Below, piece by piece: positions 8,346-16,424 of a stretch of DNA of 28,223 nucleotides; position 1 is the stretch's first letter, and the number at the start of each line of letters is the position of its first letter. The translations under genes were made by a program, and so were the position numbers. The notes under the pieces are model-generated. The model was given only the letters and a program-made list of their open reading frames with translations. It searched no databases and was not told the origin of the DNA. The stretch is from an uncultured Eggerthellaceae bacterium (GTDB lineage: Bacteria; Actinomycetota; Coriobacteriia; Coriobacteriales; Eggerthellaceae): the NCBI GenBank assembly GCA_934631995.1, contig CAKTYF010000016.1, positions 1 through 28,223 on the forward strand, written 5' to 3'.

Positions 8346-8393
8346 ATGGCAAGTGATAAGAAGGAAAGCGATCTTTCGCGCGCTTTTTCCTAG
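8346..8393 (+). other. Short in-frame ORF ending in TAG: apparent severed N-terminus of YqhQ
   Basis: ATG 8346 opens MASDKKESDLSRAFS, then stops at TAG 8391-8393. It is in the same frame as yqhQ, and the frame continues without another stop as DGALKTHVGGQALLEGV. A charged 15-30 residue segment ahead of the conserved GGQALLEG block would make an ordinary YqhQ N-terminus, so this looks like the original start interrupted by one codon; CAG to TAG is the simplest change. AAGGAAG lies upstream (about 8326-8332) with long spacing. It could instead be a leader peptide or a sequencing error. Confidence 0.55.
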
Positions 8394-8414
8394 GATGGCG
8401 CGCTGAAAACCCAT

Positions 8415-9521
8415 GTGGGCGGCCAGGCGTTGCTCGAGGGCGTTATGATGCGCGGTAAGTTCAACTGGGCGGTTGCGGTGCGCACGCCCGAAGGCGACAT
8501 CTACACCGAGGAGCACGATTTAGCATCGGGCAAAAAACATGCGTGGATGCGTTGGCCTTTCGTGCGCGGGTGCGTGGCGTTGGTGCAGTCGTTGATTTTG
8601 GGCTTCAAAGCGCTGGAAATTGCCGCGAACCATGCGTACGATGACGAGGAAGAGGAAGCTGCGGAAGGGAAGTCTGCTGCGCCGGTTTTTGACGAGGCGC
8701 AGGTTAATGGCAAGCCCGAGACACCCGATGCGCCCATTGCAAGCGACTTCGAGCAGGATGGCCGCCAAGGCGTCGAGCAAGTTGATACGCCGACTGCCGA
8801 TTCGGAATCCAAACAAGATACCGACTACGAAAAAGAGCCGTTCTTCGGAAAAGCGGAAATGGCGATTTCCATGGGTCTAGGTTTGCTTTTGGGCGTGGGT
8901 CTGTTTATTGTGGCGCCCGCCTTCATCACGAACTTCGTTGTGGGCGAATACGATGCATCACCCGTTGCGTGGAATATCGTAGACGGCTTGATTCGCGTGG
9001 CGGTTTTCGTGCTCTACATTTGGCTGATTGGCCGCATGTCCGACATCAAGCGCATGTTCAGTTATCACGGTGCCGAGCATAAGACCATTCACTGCTTCGA
9101 ACATGGTTTGCCGCTTACACCCGAAAATGCGCGCCGTTTTCCCTGCTTGCACGTACGTTGCGGCACGGCGTTTCTGATCATGGTCATGATTATTGCCATC
9201 TTCGTGTATACCGCTATTCCGCTGAGTGCGCTGTTCGGTGCCTGGGGTGTGCCCGATGGCGCACCGAAGCTGGCGCTTGTTATTTTGACGCGTATCATTT
9301 TCATGCCAGTTATTGCGGGCATCTCGTACGAGATCACGGTGAAGTGGGCGGGCACGCACCCTGAAAACCCCCTGGTCAAAGTCATCTTGTGGCCCGGCTT
9401 GCAAATGCAGCGTCTAACCACGAACGAGCCCGACGACAGCATGCTTGAATGCGCCATTGCCGCTATGCAGATTGTCTTAGACCGCGAGTCCGAAGAAGCC
9501 CAGAAAGCCCCCGCCGCATAA
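8415..9521 (+). CDS. yqhQ: DUF1385 / YqhQ-family multi-pass membrane protein
   Basis: The 368-residue protein carries both hallmarks of DUF1385: GGQALLEGVMMRG at the N-terminus, and YHGAEHKTIHCFEHG followed by LHVRCGTAFL. About four hydrophobic helices follow an acidic linker (about 75-135, rich in Asp/Glu). The biochemical role of the family is not established; its conserved His/Glu residues suggest a membrane enzyme or chaperone. The start is uncertain. GTG 8415 is the first usual start codon after an in-frame TAG at 8391. CTG 8403 has AGGA 7 bases upstream and could be used instead. If the TAG is real, the protein lacks a normal N-terminal segment but keeps the whole conserved domain. It converges with the accessory ATPase gene, with 19 bp between. 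Confidence 0.85.
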   Translation: MGGQALLEGVMMRGKFNWAVAVRTPEGDIYTEEHDLASGKKHAWMRWPFVRGCVALVQSLILGFKALEIAANHAYDDEEEEAAEGKSAAPVFDEAQVNGKPETPDAPIASDFEQDGRQGVEQVDTPTADSESKQDTDYEKEPFFGKAEMAISMGLGLLLGVGLFIVAPAFITNFVVGEYDASPVAWNIVDGLIRVAVFVLYIWLIGRMSDIKRMFSYHGAEHKTIHCFEHGLPLTPENARRFPCLHVRCGTAFLIMVMIIAIFVYTAIPLSALFGAWGVPDGAPKLALVILTRIIFMPVIAGISYEITVKWAGTHPENPLVKVILWPGLQMQRLTTNEPDDSMLECAIAAMQIVLDRESEEAQKAPAA

Positions 9522-9540
9522 ATACGAGATAGGTTCCTAT

Positions 9541-10869
9541 TTAGAGAAATCGAGCCATATAGGTAGGCATACAGGTAATTGCGCCGTCTTTACGCAAGTC
9601 TTTTGTGTACACCAGATACGCTGTTCCAACTCTCGATGGATATTTTTTAAGGAATGCATCGAGTGAGGCATGGGTTTTATATCCAGAGGACTTCACTTCA
9701 ATAGGGCATATCTTTTTCCCCCGGGAAAGCACAAAGTCTATTTCATAATTTCGATTTGCATCTTCTTTGGACCACGTGTGGTAAAAAAGGCCGTTTCCGC
9801 GGGCAACAAGCTCTTGTGCGACCACATTCTCGTAGACCGCACCCAAATTGACAGGCAATCTATCTGCCAAGAGTGATTCATATATGATGTTTTCGGCCAC
9901 ATCGGTATCTTTAAACATCAAGGTGACGAAAAGGCCGGTGTCAGCTAGGTAGAGCTTGAATTTCTCCAGATCAATGGTAGACGACATACCCACGTTTGGG
10001 TCATTGGTATGGTATGCGGCAAGCACTGTTTTTGAGGCTAACAGCTCTGCAAGTTCTTCGGGAATATCAGATACCTGTCGATTCGGGAGAACGCTGGATA
10101 CGTGATACCGTGATGATTTTTTTGCGAGCTGCGCAGGAATGGCATCGAACAAACGTGAGAGTGCACCGCTTGGGCTTATCTTATGAAAATCGTCTTCGTA
10201 AAGGGAGATGATATCTCGCTTTATCGTGTCAACTTCTGCGAGATTATTTGTTTCAAGATACGCTTCTACAGCTTGGGGCATGCCGCCTACGAGCATGTAG
10301 AGACGAAAATCTCGCATAAGCTTGCGATTCGTTTGGTCGCCAAGGGAGAGACGCGATTCGAAGGCTTGCTGAATCAACGGCAAAGTGGCTTCGTCGCCAC
10401 AGGCCCAACGGAATTCTTCGAAATCCAAAGGACGCATTGGTACTTTGCGTTCCTCGCTCGGGAGAACAATCCCTTCAATATTTTTCCTGATGGAAAGGAG
10501 CGAGCCTGTTTCGAGATAATCGTAGCGGCCATCCGCTACAAGATGTTTTATTGCCTGTCTTGCGTTGGGGCACAATTGAACTTCGTCAAAGACTATGAGC
10601 GAATCTCGTTCGAATAGGCGAGCATTGTATTGCAATTGTAGTTGCAGAAAAAGGTAATCCAAATCAGACATGTCATCAAAAAGGTCGCGTACTGCCTTGG
10701 AGGCACGCGAGAAATCAATGATTATATGGCTGCGGTATTCATTGCGAGCGAACTCGGCGGCAATTGTAGATTTGCCCACGCGTCGAGCGCCTTCAATGAG
10801 CAAAGCTGTTTTTCCTTGCGATGCGCTCTTCCAGTCAAGAAGCGTTTTATATATCTTTCTCTTGAACAT
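9541..10869 (-). CDS. AAA-type ATPase with DUF4143-like and nuclease-like C-terminal region
   Basis: A 442-residue protein starting MFKRKIYKTL at 10869, where AGGT lies about 8 bases upstream. Walker A is GARRVGKST (27-35) and Walker B LIVFDEVQ (D95, E96); ETGSLLS matches the sensor segment of the ATPase family that carries DUF4143. The C-terminal NYEIDFVL...PIEVKSS reproduces the spaced D and ExK of the PD-(D/E)xK nuclease-like fold usual in these proteins. The family is common in gut bacteria and archaea, often near toxin or defence genes, with unknown function. The frame stays open upstream to TTG 10983, encoding three KSADFG units, so a longer form is possible. The region is AT-richer than its neighbours and is probably acquired. 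Confidence 0.75.
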   Translation of the reverse strand: MFKRKIYKTLLDWKSASQGKTALLIEGARRVGKSTIAAEFARNEYRSHIIIDFSRASKAVRDLFDDMSDLDYLFLQLQLQYNARLFERDSLIVFDEVQLCPNARQAIKHLVADGRYDYLETGSLLSIRKNIEGIVLPSEERKVPMRPLDFEEFRWACGDEATLPLIQQAFESRLSLGDQTNRKLMRDFRLYMLVGGMPQAVEAYLETNNLAEVDTIKRDIISLYEDDFHKISPSGALSRLFDAIPAQLAKKSSRYHVSSVLPNRQVSDIPEELAELLASKTVLAAYHTNDPNVGMSSTIDLEKFKLYLADTGLFVTLMFKDTDVAENIIYESLLADRLPVNLGAVYENVVAQELVARGNGLFYHTWSKEDANRNYEIDFVLSRGKKICPIEVKSSGYKTHASLDAFLKKYPSRVGTAYLVYTKDLRKDGAITCMPTYMARFL

Positions 10870-10888
10870 ATAATCTACCTGCGCTTTC

Positions 10889-10972
10889 CCGAAATCCGCA
10901 CTTTTTATATGAGTCATTATACCGAAATCCGCACTTTTTATTTTGGTGATTACCCCGAAATCCGCACTTTTT
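10889..10972 (-). repeat. Three 18-bp direct repeats at exact 33-bp period upstream of the ATPase
   Basis: CCGAAATCCGCACTTTTT occurs on the plus strand at 10889-10906, 10922-10939 and 10955-10972, identical each time and starting exactly 33 bases apart. The 15-base spacers differ but share a TAAT core on the minus strand. One reads TATAAT there (plus 10916-10921), a good -10 for the ATPase gene. Read on the minus strand in the ATPase frame, each unit gives KSADFG with an 11-residue period. They may be operator or iteron-like sites around the promoter, or a translated N-terminal repeat. Confidence 0.8.
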
Positions 10973-11022
10973 GAAGATAGCAAACCTATCGAAGCGTATA
11001 TTGTGCCATTGGCGAGATACCG

Positions 11023-11958
11023 TCACTTATCGGCGCGGATAAGGGCTTCCTGGGGGTCAATGTTGCGCAGAAGAGAAGGGTTGCCGAAGAGCGCGGGGCA
11101 CATAAGCTCTTCTCGGTTGAGTTCATTGTGGCTGAATCCAAGCAGGTTTTCATAGAAAGCAACCAGATAGCGATCATCGGGGAAGATGCCAGCTGCAGCA
11201 TTTCGGTACATTGCACGAACGAGCGCATCGCGGTAATAGCGTGCATGTTGGGCAAATGGCTCATTTTCAACCTGAAATCCCAGATAATTTAGGTAAAGCT
11301 CGGAAAATACAGCGATGGCGCGCGTGTTCCCTTCATAGAAAGGGTGAATTTGCCATAGAAAACTAATGGTGTGGCAAAAACTTTTCAGTTCGTCATTGGT
11401 AAATGCCCCATATGCTTTTGCGGCTTCGCTTGCGAACGCGCCTTTCAGGGACATGTCGTAGGTCAAAGGGTCTGCGTACAGAACGCTATCGCCGTTAAGA
11501 ATCTCTTCATGTTTTACCATGCGCTCCGTCTTGAATTCGCCTGCATGATAGATGGCCTGGTCAAGGTCTTGGAAAAGATAGCGATGAATATCAACAAGCA
11601 TTTCAGGTGCAAGATAGAATGCACCACGCGCAAGCAACTCGGCAATGCGCTGGCTTACCAAGTCGGCTTCTTCGAATCCTTTGCAATTGTCGTTGCTCGT
11701 TTTGTTATCGCTGTCAATGTCGTGCGTTTCATTGGAGTTCTCCGCGGAATGATACGCGCGGACAAGCGCACCGACTTCCTCAAGCGTTTTTTCACCTGAA
11801 ATGTAAGAGCGAGCCTGGTCTTCCAGATAGGTTGATACACGCAGCCCGTCAACTGCCTGCAGGCCAATGGCAACCGCCCAGTAATGCTTGCGTTGGGTCT
11901 TTGAAGTATGCTCGGCGGCACGCAGGTAGGCAAAGTTATCAAGGCTGTCGGCGGACAT
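11023..11958 (-). CDS. Fic-domain protein with N-terminal VbhA-antitoxin-like segment
   Basis: A 311-residue protein with AAGGAG 6 bases before its ATG. The Fic catalytic loop is HPFYEGNTR (205-213), keeping the catalytic His, the acidic residue and GN; the second Arg of the classical GRxxR form is Ala216, as in the GNTR class. Fic enzymes usually transfer AMP from ATP to a target hydroxyl. Residues about 28-70 (LRVSTYLEDQARSYISGEKTLEEVGALVRAYH) resemble the VbhA antitoxin fold, so inhibitor and toxin appear fused. The expected (S/T)xxxE(G/N) inhibitory motif reads L33-Q-A-V-D37-G38, so both key residues are changed. It lies upstream of the ATPase on the same strand, about 154 bp apart with the repeats between. 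Confidence 0.82.
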   Translation of the reverse strand: MSADSLDNFAYLRAAEHTSKTQRKHYWAVAIGLQAVDGLRVSTYLEDQARSYISGEKTLEEVGALVRAYHSAENSNETHDIDSDNKTSNDNCKGFEEADLVSQRIAELLARGAFYLAPEMLVDIHRYLFQDLDQAIYHAGEFKTERMVKHEEILNGDSVLYADPLTYDMSLKGAFASEAAKAYGAFTNDELKSFCHTISFLWQIHPFYEGNTRAIAVFSELYLNYLGFQVENEPFAQHARYYRDALVRAMYRNAAAGIFPDDRYLVAFYENLLGFSHNELNREELMCPALFGNPSLLRNIDPQEALIRADK

Positions 11959-12324
11959 GTTTGCTCCTTGGGCTTTCTAGGTTTCGTTTCGGCTTGTTAT
12001 TGTTTGCGATAGATTTTAGCGCATTCCCTATTCAGTGATTTGATTTCAACAATAAGTCCCTTCTCTTTCGAGATTTTTCGCGCGCACAGCTTTTAGCGCG
12101 GATTCCCGCAGAAGAAACACGGATTCATGACAAATCCCGATAACAATTGCGCGACAGTGCAAGAAATCGTGTATCCTTACGAAACGTGCTGGAACCTTTG
12201 CGCTTGTTGGCGAAAGAAGGCCCGGCAACGCATGAAAGAAGATCCCCGCACACGTTAATAAACAAGGGGTTTCGTGTGAAGGCGCGGGCTGAGAGATGCC
12301 CGCATGAGACAAAAGGAGTGCCAC
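11959..12324. promoter_or_regulatory. Divergent regulatory region between fic and topA
   Basis: A 366-bp gene-free region between divergent genes. The fic-proximal half is AT-rich. The topA-proximal end holds two hairpins: CACACG (12249-12254) with CGTGTG (12273-12278), and GCGGGC (12284-12289) with GCCCGC (12298-12303). The second ends 7 bases before the topA ribosome binding site AAAAGGAG (12311-12318). TTGCGC...TATCCT at about 12150-12180 is a weak promoter candidate for topA. No RNA gene was recognised. Confidence 0.4.
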
Positions 12325-14964
12325 ATGAAACTGGTGGTTACCGAAAAAAACGATGCCGCGAAGCAAATCGCCACACTTTTAGGTGCTTCAAGCGCCAAGG
12401 CCGACAAGGTTTTTTCCACTCCCATTTTTCGTTTTACCGTAAAAGGGGAGGACTGGGTTGCCATTGGTTTGCGCGGCCACATTCTTGAATCTGATTTTCC
12501 CGAATCGCTCGCTTACACGAAACGCCTTGGTTGGCATGGTATAACCGCAGATGGAGAGCCTATTAAGGCGAAACTCCCCGCAAGCCTTCCTAAACCGCCC
12601 TTCAAAAAGAAGCGCCCGTTCTTTGAAGACGGCTTGGATTTGAAGCGCTGGAACATGGACGCGCTGCCGTATTTGGTGTACGCGCCCATCGAAATGCTTC
12701 CCAAGGAAAAAGAAATCATCCGTTCGTTGAAGAACTTAGCGAAGAAGGCAGATTCCGTTGTTATTGCAACCGACTTTGACCGCGAAGGTGAGTTGATTGG
12801 CTCCGATGCGCTGGGCTGCATCCTGGAAGTGAATCCGAATGCGCCTATTTCCCGCGCGCGCTACTCCGCGTTCACGAAGCAGGAGATCACGCACGCTTTC
12901 GACAATTTGGTAAGTATGGATGATGAATTGGTTGCCGCCGGTGCATCGCGTCGCGACATCGACTTTGTGTGGGGCACGGTGCTTACGCGCTATCTGTCGC
13001 TGGTGAAGTTCGCCGGTTATGGCAAGTCGCGCTCGTCGGGTCGCGTGCAAACGCCTACGTTGGCGCTTATTGTGGCACGTGAACGCGAGCGTTTGGCGTT
13101 TATCCCCGAGGATTACTGGGTGATTAAGGGTCGTTTTGGCAAAGAGCCTGCCGCCTTCGCCGCCGGGCACGAAACGGCACGCTTCAAGTCCGCCGAAGAG
13201 GCAAAGCGCGTTATGGATACCGTGGCAGACGCTACGCAGGCAAGCGTTGTCTCGGTGGAAAAGAAACAGCGCAAAGTGGCGCCTCCCGTGCCGTTCAACA
13301 CCACAAGCCTTATGGCGGCCGCGGCTGCAGAAGGCATTTCCCCTGCTCGTACCATGCGCATTGCTGAAAGCTTGTACATGGCGGGCTACATCAGCTACCC
13401 CCGCGTTGACAATACGGTGTATCCTTCGTCCCTCGATCTGCGCGAAGTGGTTTCCGCGATTTCCGCGAACCCCGCATATGCGCCGTTTTGCAAAAAGCTG
13501 CTGGCTCAGTCGAAAATCACGGCTACGCGCGGCAAGAAGGAAACAACCGACCATCCGCCTATTTATCCTACCGCCGCCGCAACGCCTGACAGCTTGGCCG
13601 CTGCCGACTACAAGGTGTACAACTTGATTGCGCGCCGTTTCCTGGCAACGCTTTCGGAAGCCGCCGTGGTGGAAGGCACGAAAGTAACGCTTTCCGTGGA
13701 AGGCGAGCCGTTTGTTGCCAAGGGTGATGTGATTGTTTCACCTGGGTATCGCGAGATTTATCCGTATGGCATGAAGAAAGACGAACAGTTGCCCACGCTT
13801 TCCGCAGACCAAGTTGTTGCATTCGGCGGTGCGGAATGCACGCAGAAGCAAACGGAGCCTCCCGCGCGCTACAGCCAGGGCAAGCTTATCCAGGAAATGG
13901 AAAAGCTCAACCTGGGCACGAAGTCCACGCGTCACTCCATTATCGAGCGTCTTTACACGGTGAAATACATCCAAAACGATCCTATTGAGCCTTCGCAGCT
14001 GGGTATGGCGGTTTGCGACGCATTGGAGCGGTTTGCGCCGCACATCACACACCCTGAAATGACAGCCGACCTTGAAGCAAGCATGGATGACATTGTTGCT
14101 GGTCAGAAGACAAAAGACGCCGTGGTAGCAACTTCGCGCGACCTTCTTGCCGAACAGCTTAAAGAGCTGCTGGCTCACAAGGAAGAAGTGAAAGACGCGC
14201 TGGAAGATGCTGTTGCCGCCGACGCGTACGTTGGCCCTTGTCCGAAATGCGGCAAGGATTTGCAAATGCGCACGTCGGCGAAGAGCAAGAGCATGTTCAT
14301 TGGTTGCGCCGGCTGGCCCGAGTGTGATGTAACGTATCCGCTGCCGCAAGGCAAAATCGAGGCGCTGGACACCGTGTGTCCCGAGTGTGGCATGCCGCAA
14401 ATCAAGGTGACGGCGTTTCGTTCGAAGCCGCGCGTTGTGTGCATTGACCCGCTGTGCGAAACGAATAAAGATCCTGAAGTCGAAGTAGGCATGTGTCCCA
14501 CGTGTGCCGCGGCGGGCAAGCAGGGAAAGCTTATCGCGCGCAGGAATCCACGCACGCTGAAACGCTCGATTACCTGCGAAAACTTCGATGAATGCCAAAC
14601 GCGTTATCCGCTTCCGGCAAACGGAGCCATCACCGCAACCGAAGAAGTGTGCCCCTCGTGCGGTGCGCCGTTCGTGATTGTGACCACGGCGCGCGGTCCC
14701 TGGAAGATTTGCCCCAACTACGATTGCCCCGATAATGTGGAGCAACGCGAGAAGAAGGCGGAAAAATCTGCTGCGAAGGGTGCCGCGAAAGCGGGCGCAA
14801 AGACCGCTTCCGCCGCGAAGACAACAAAGAAGGCGGCAACTAAGACAGCGACTAAAAAGACCGCTGCAAAGAGGACAACTGCGAAAAAGACCACGTCGAA
14901 GGCTGCTGCGATGGCGGATACCGTGGATGCAACTGAAGAAAACAAGCAAGGGGAGCAAGAATAA
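12325..14964 (+). CDS. topA: DNA topoisomerase I (type IA), archaeal-like, with Lys/Ala-rich tail
   Basis: An 879-residue enzyme relaxing negative supercoils. ATG 12325 follows AAAAGGAG by 6 bases; an in-frame ATG at 12304 would swallow that site. The TOPRIM motif is ATDFDREGELIG (D150, D152, E154). The active-site segment is GYISYPRVDNTVYP with catalytic Y358; the YPR(T/V)DNTVYP form resembles archaeal TopA rather than the usual bacterial YMRTDS. Four CxxC zinc-ribbon units run from about 639 to 820. The last 55 residues are Lys/Ala/Thr-rich and histone H1-like, as in actinobacterial TopA, where such tails aid processivity. It heads a ten-gene cluster; fumarase begins 1 bp after its stop. 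Confidence 0.94.
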   Translation: MKLVVTEKNDAAKQIATLLGASSAKADKVFSTPIFRFTVKGEDWVAIGLRGHILESDFPESLAYTKRLGWHGITADGEPIKAKLPASLPKPPFKKKRPFFEDGLDLKRWNMDALPYLVYAPIEMLPKEKEIIRSLKNLAKKADSVVIATDFDREGELIGSDALGCILEVNPNAPISRARYSAFTKQEITHAFDNLVSMDDELVAAGASRRDIDFVWGTVLTRYLSLVKFAGYGKSRSSGRVQTPTLALIVARERERLAFIPEDYWVIKGRFGKEPAAFAAGHETARFKSAEEAKRVMDTVADATQASVVSVEKKQRKVAPPVPFNTTSLMAAAAAEGISPARTMRIAESLYMAGYISYPRVDNTVYPSSLDLREVVSAISANPAYAPFCKKLLAQSKITATRGKKETTDHPPIYPTAAATPDSLAAADYKVYNLIARRFLATLSEAAVVEGTKVTLSVEGEPFVAKGDVIVSPGYREIYPYGMKKDEQLPTLSADQVVAFGGAECTQKQTEPPARYSQGKLIQEMEKLNLGTKSTRHSIIERLYTVKYIQNDPIEPSQLGMAVCDALERFAPHITHPEMTADLEASMDDIVAGQKTKDAVVATSRDLLAEQLKELLAHKEEVKDALEDAVAADAYVGPCPKCGKDLQMRTSAKSKSMFIGCAGWPECDVTYPLPQGKIEALDTVCPECGMPQIKVTAFRSKPRVVCIDPLCETNKDPEVEVGMCPTCAAAGKQGKLIARRNPRTLKRSITCENFDECQTRYPLPANGAITATEEVCPSCGAPFVIVTTARGPWKICPNYDCPDNVEQREKKAEKSAAKGAAKAGAKTASAAKTTKKAATKTATKKTAAKRTTAKKTTSKAAAMADTVDATEENKQGEQE

Positions 14965-14965
14965 C

Positions 14966-15895
14966 ATGAAAGCCGTTACCCCTGAATCTATTGAACGCGC
15001 GCTGGAAGAGAACATCCCGCAGCTTGCGTACGTTCTGCCAACGGACGTAGCGCAAGCGCTTGAGCAGGCACGGCAGCATGAAACAAACCGCTATGCCGCT
15101 CAGGCGCTTGACTTGCTGCTTGAAAACGCACATGTTGCCGCAACCGATAGCGTGCCGTTGTGCCAGGACACGGGAACCACGTGGGTCTGCCTTGAGGTGG
15201 GGCCCGACATTGTGGTGCCGGGAAACGTGTTCTCGCAAGTCAACGAAGGTGTGGCGCATGCGTACGTTGACGGCAAGCTTCGTAAGTCCGTGGTAAAAGA
15301 TGCGCTGTTCAACAGGGAAAACACGCAGAACAACACGCCTGCTTTCACGGATATTCACTTTGTGGATGAGCCGGACGTATGCCGTTTGCATATCATGCTC
15401 AAAGGCGGCGGTTCCGATAACGCAAGCCGCGTGGTTATGCTTGCTCCGGGTGCGGGGCGCAAAGGTATTGTGGATGAAGTCATCAAGTGTGTGCGCGAAA
15501 AAGCTGCGAACGCCTGCCCGCCGCTTGTGGTAGGCGTGGGTGTTGGCGGTACGTTCGACAAGGTTGCTGGCCTGGCGAAGCAGGCGCTTATGCGTCCCCT
15601 TGGTACGCCCGCAGCCGATGCCGACCATGCTGCATTCGAACAAGAGCTACTCGATGCCATCAACGCTACGGGCGTGGGCGCTGCCGGCTTTGGCGGCGAC
15701 ACCACAGCACTTACGGTGCGCGTGGAAACGGCGCCGTGCCATATTGCGGCTCTTCCCGTTGCCATCAACTTGGGATGCTCGGCCATGCGCCGTTGCACTA
15801 TTGAGCTGCAGCTGCAAGAGATTGATACGTTGCAACAGCTTCAGAATCTAATGGCGTCCGCCAACGAAAACGAACAGGGGGCTTGCCATGAGTAA
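14966..15895 (+). CDS. Class I fumarate hydratase, alpha subunit
   Basis: A 309-residue protein homologous to the N-terminal half of FumA and to TtdA. Class I fumarases interconvert fumarate and malate with an oxygen-sensitive [4Fe-4S] cluster. Three cysteines are spaced as expected for cluster ligands: C66 in PLCQDTGT, C184 in NACPPLVVGVGVGG, and C271 in NLGCSAMRRC. The LKGGGSDN block is also typical. GGGGAG before ATG 14966 lies inside the end of topA. The 3' end overlaps the beta-subunit gene by 8 bp, so the subunits are translationally coupled. L-tartrate dehydratase is a close relative and cannot be excluded, though fumarase is the likelier role in an anaerobe with reductive metabolism. 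Confidence 0.85.
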   Translation: MKAVTPESIERALEENIPQLAYVLPTDVAQALEQARQHETNRYAAQALDLLLENAHVAATDSVPLCQDTGTTWVCLEVGPDIVVPGNVFSQVNEGVAHAYVDGKLRKSVVKDALFNRENTQNNTPAFTDIHFVDEPDVCRLHIMLKGGGSDNASRVVMLAPGAGRKGIVDEVIKCVREKAANACPPLVVGVGVGGTFDKVAGLAKQALMRPLGTPAADADHAAFEQELLDAINATGVGAAGFGGDTTALTVRVETAPCHIAALPVAINLGCSAMRRCTIELQLQEIDTLQQLQNLMASANENEQGACHE

Positions 15896-16424
15896 CGCTG
15901 ATGCAATTTCGCTGCAGCTTCCCCTTGCAAAAGAAGAGCTTGCCAACTTGAAGGTAGGCGATAAATGCCTTCTATCAGGCGTTATGTATACTTTGCGCGA
16001 TGCAGGTCACGTGCGTTTGCTCGATGAACTCCATGAGCAGGGGCGGCTTCCGTATGACCTGGAAGGCCAGGCCATTTTCTACGCGGGACCGTCTCCTGCG
16101 GCAGCGGGCAGACCGTTTGGCGCCATTGGACCCACCACATCTTCGCGCATGGATTTTGCCGCACCCGAGCTGTACCGTGCAGGTATTGTTGCCACGGTGG
16201 GCAAGGGGCACCGCAGTGCGGCCGTTGTGGAAGCCATCAAGGAAACGGGCGGCGTGTATTTTGCCGCCGTAGGCGGCGCTGCTGCTGCATTGGCGAAATG
16301 CATTGTTTCCGAAGAAGTGATCAGTTACGCCGACCTGGGCACCGAAGCATTGCGAAAAATCCAGGTCAAAGACTTCCCGGTGTTCGTGGCGCTTGACGCA
16401 ACGGGAGCATGCTTGTATGTGTAA
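15888..16424 (+). CDS. Class I fumarate hydratase, beta subunit
   Basis: A 178-residue protein matching the C-terminal domain of class I fumarases and TtdB. The conserved GPTTSSRMD lies at 81-89, followed by IVATVGKGHRSAAVVEA and a Gly/Ala-rich VYFAAVGGAAAALA segment. It forms the active dehydratase with the preceding alpha subunit, which supplies the iron-sulfur ligands. ATG 15888 overlaps the alpha-subunit stop. The stop (16422-16424) in turn overlaps the start of tmk. The same reservation about tartrate dehydratase applies. Confidence 0.86.
   Translation: MSNADAISLQLPLAKEELANLKVGDKCLLSGVMYTLRDAGHVRLLDELHEQGRLPYDLEGQAIFYAGPSPAAAGRPFGAIGPTTSSRMDFAAPELYRAGIVATVGKGHRSAAVVEAIKETGGVYFAAVGGAAAALAKCIVSEEVISYADLGTEALRKIQVKDFPVFVALDATGACLYV

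Noticed and set aside
8391..8393. TAG as pyrrolysine or general stop reassignment
   Set aside because: TAG is used as an ordinary terminator by thyX, tmk, ricT and others in this window, and no pyl gene or signal was seen.
10889..10972. CRISPR array
   Set aside because: There are three 18-bp repeats with 15-bp spacers, both far shorter than CRISPR units, and no cas gene is nearby.
12265..12324. TPP riboswitch (THI element) before topA
   Set aside because: Only the 5' GGGGT and CTGAGA-like part is present. The second half, with ACCUGAU and GAUAAUGCCAGCGUAGGGA-like segments, is absent, and topA is not a thiamine gene.
13738..15015. 425-codon antisense open frame across topA and the fumarase start
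   Set aside because: Its translation is Arg/Leu/His-rich shadow sequence with no motifs, opposite to well-supported genes.
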